Assembly: GCA_946886925.1 (NCBI GenBank)
Contig: CAMPJQ010000150.1
Span: forward strand, 1 to 6,786
Length of the DNA: 6,786 nt
Direction of reading: 5' to 3'
From: an uncultured Terrimonas sp.
GTDB taxonomy: Bacteria > Bacteroidota > Bacteroidia > Chitinophagales > Chitinophagaceae
The stretch's first letter is position 1; every line of letters starts with the position of its first letter. The position numbers and the translations under genes were made by a program. The notes beneath the pieces were generated by a model. It did no database searches. It was not told where the DNA came from and was given only the letters and a program-made list of their open reading frames with translations. Below are positions 5,408 through 6,786 of this stretch, in pieces.

Positions 5408-6786
5408 ATGAAACTCTTTCCGGAATCGGCTTTGATGCAGTTGGAATTTGATAAAGTGAAAGCATTGCTTACAGCGCATTGCCAAACCGCCTATGCCAAA
5501 AGCAAAGCGGAACAATTGCGTATTCACACCCGGCTAACTTATATAGAACCGGAACTGCAGCAAACCAACGAATATAAATTACTCCTGCAAAACGGAATCT
5601 ATTTTCCGAATGATATTATTTTGAATTTAACCAGTGAGTTAAAATTGCTGGGTATTTCCGGTGCGGTATTAAATGAAGAGCAGTTGGTGAACATCCGGAA
5701 GCTGGCAGATGCCATGAAACAGGTTTTTCACTGGTTTGATGCGGAAAGAAAGATCGCCTATCCCACCTTGTTACGGGTAATTGCCGATAGTTATTACGAA
5801 AAGGCGATCATTTTGCTTATTGATGATGTGCTGGATGAATATGGAAATGTAAAGGATAACGCCTCAAAAGAACTGGCGCAAATAAGAATGAGTTTGGTGC
5901 GCAAGCGGAGTGAACTGCGGCGGGCGTTCGACAGGGTAGTGGCCAAATGGAATAAAAGCGGTTATGTATCGGATATAGAAGAAGCATTCTTAAACGGAAG
6001 GCGGGTTATTGCGGTTCACGCGGAATACAAACGGCAGGTGAAAGGCATTTTGCTGGGCGAAAGCGATACGCGTAAAACATCGTTTATTGAACCGGAAGAA
6101 ACGATTGAACTGAACAACGATGTATTTACCCTGGAGCACGACGAAAGCCGCGAAGTATACCGGGTGCTCAGGGAATTAACGAGGCAGCTTTCGGTATACG
6201 CTCTTTTGCTAAAAGATTATCACGGCATTGTGGGTGAATATGATTTCATTCGCGCCAAGGCAAAATTAGCGGCGGATATGAACGGCAGTTACCCTGTTGT
6301 ACAGGATAAGGCGCATGTGCATCTTATCCAGGCCTTTCATCCTTTATTGTATCTCTACAATCAAAGATCGGGCAAGCCGGTTATGCCTGTAACGCTTACA
6401 TTGGATGAAAAGAGCCGCATACTTGTTATATCGGGGCCCAATGCAGGTGGTAAAACGGTTACTTTAAAAACCGTGGGACTTTTGCAAATGATGCTGCAAA
6501 GCGGGCTGCTGGTGCCTGTGCATCCGCATTCGCAAATGGGCATATTCAAACAACTGATGATCCATATAGGGGATACACAGAGCCTGGAATTTGAGCTGAG
6601 CACTTATAGTTCGCATTTGAAGAACATGAAGTACCTGATTGAAAATGCCAATGGGCGCACCCTGTTTTTTATTGATGAGCTGGGCAGCGGCAGCGATCCG
6701 CATCTTGGTGGTGCTTTTGCTGAGGTAATATTGGAAGAACTGGCGAAGAAGCATGCTTTTGGAATTGTAACCACCCATTATCTTAA
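5408..6786 (+). CDS. mutS2: MutS2-type ATPase (MutS family), 5' part, cut off by the window end
   Basis: The frame is open from the ATG at 5408 to the window edge: 459 complete codons plus two bases. Residues 1-320 form the MutS2-style core and lever region. They include a conserved segment at 139-160 (DDVLDEYGNVKDNASKEL..) and TSFIEPEETIELNN at 224-237. The MutS ATPase domain follows: Walker A GPNAGGKT (343-350), the family segment GDTQSLEFELSTYSSHL (388-404), Walker B LFFIDE (419-424) with GSGSDP (426-431), and the H-loop TTHY (455-458). The MutS1 mismatch-recognition domain is absent, which separates it from MutS. MutS2 proteins usually end with a Smr nuclease domain, which would lie beyond the window. 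Described roles of relatives include suppression of recombination (Helicobacter) and rescue of collided ribosomes (Bacillus); which applies here is unknown. The start follows closely on a good -7 element. Confidence 0.9.
   Translation, partial: MKLFPESALMQLEFDKVKALLTAHCQTAYAKSKAEQLRIHTRLTYIEPELQQTNEYKLLLQNGIYFPNDIILNLTSELKLLGISGAVLNEEQLVNIRKLADAMKQVFHWFDAERKIAYPTLLRVIADSYYEKAIILLIDDVLDEYGNVKDNASKELAQIRMSLVRKRSELRRAFDRVVAKWNKSGYVSDIEEAFLNGRRVIAVHAEYKRQVKGILLGESDTRKTSFIEPEETIELNNDVFTLEHDESREVYRVLRELTRQLSVYALLLKDYHGIVGEYDFIRAKAKLAADMNGSYPVVQDKAHVHLIQAFHPLLYLYNQRSGKPVMPVTLTLDEKSRILVISGPNAGGKTVTLKTVGLLQMMLQSGLLVPVHPHSQMGIFKQLMIHIGDTQSLEFELSTYSSHLKNMKYLIENANGRTLFFIDELGSGSDPHLGGAFAEVILEELAKKHAFGIVTTHYL

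Overview
The window looks like chromosomal DNA from a member of the Bacteroidota, most likely a Chitinophagaceae-type soil or plant-associated bacterium. The grounds are a TAnnTTTG-type promoter element just ahead of the last gene, weak or absent Shine-Dalgarno sequences on most genes, a family GH97 glycosidase (typical of this phylum), a lipoprotein form of MsrA, and intergenic DNA filled with degenerate short repeats. The genus cannot be fixed from the sequence alone.

Layout. (1) 70-1731, + strand: a complete SulP/SLC26-type anion transporter with a cytoplasmic STAS domain. (2) 1732-1952: a 221-bp gap that starts with a GTGAGAAGTGAAAA repeat, which also supplies the transporter's last codons. 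(3) 1953-3926, + strand: a secreted GH97 glycosidase whose two candidate catalytic acidic residues (D410 and E465) fit the retaining, alpha-galactosidase-like branch. (4) 3930-4604, - strand: msrA for a lipid-anchored methionine sulfoxide reductase, convergent with the glycosidase with 3 bases between stop codons. (5) 4605-5407: about 800 bp without a convincing gene. Its second part (about 4808-5300) is a mosaic repeat array: a 27-bp element occurs in alternating orientation, embedded in a direct repeat of about 180-183 bp. (6) 5408 to the window end, + strand: the first 459 residues of a MutS2-type ATPase, cut off by the window edge just after the TTHY motif.

The four genes do not form a pathway. 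They are separate transcription units for anion transport, glycan breakdown in the periplasm or outside the cell, repair of oxidised envelope proteins, and a MutS2-type nucleic-acid ATPase. No susC/susD pair, transposase, integrase, CRISPR array, tRNA or rRNA is visible. I found no convincing new gene system. The most unusual object is the repeat array between msrA and mutS2.
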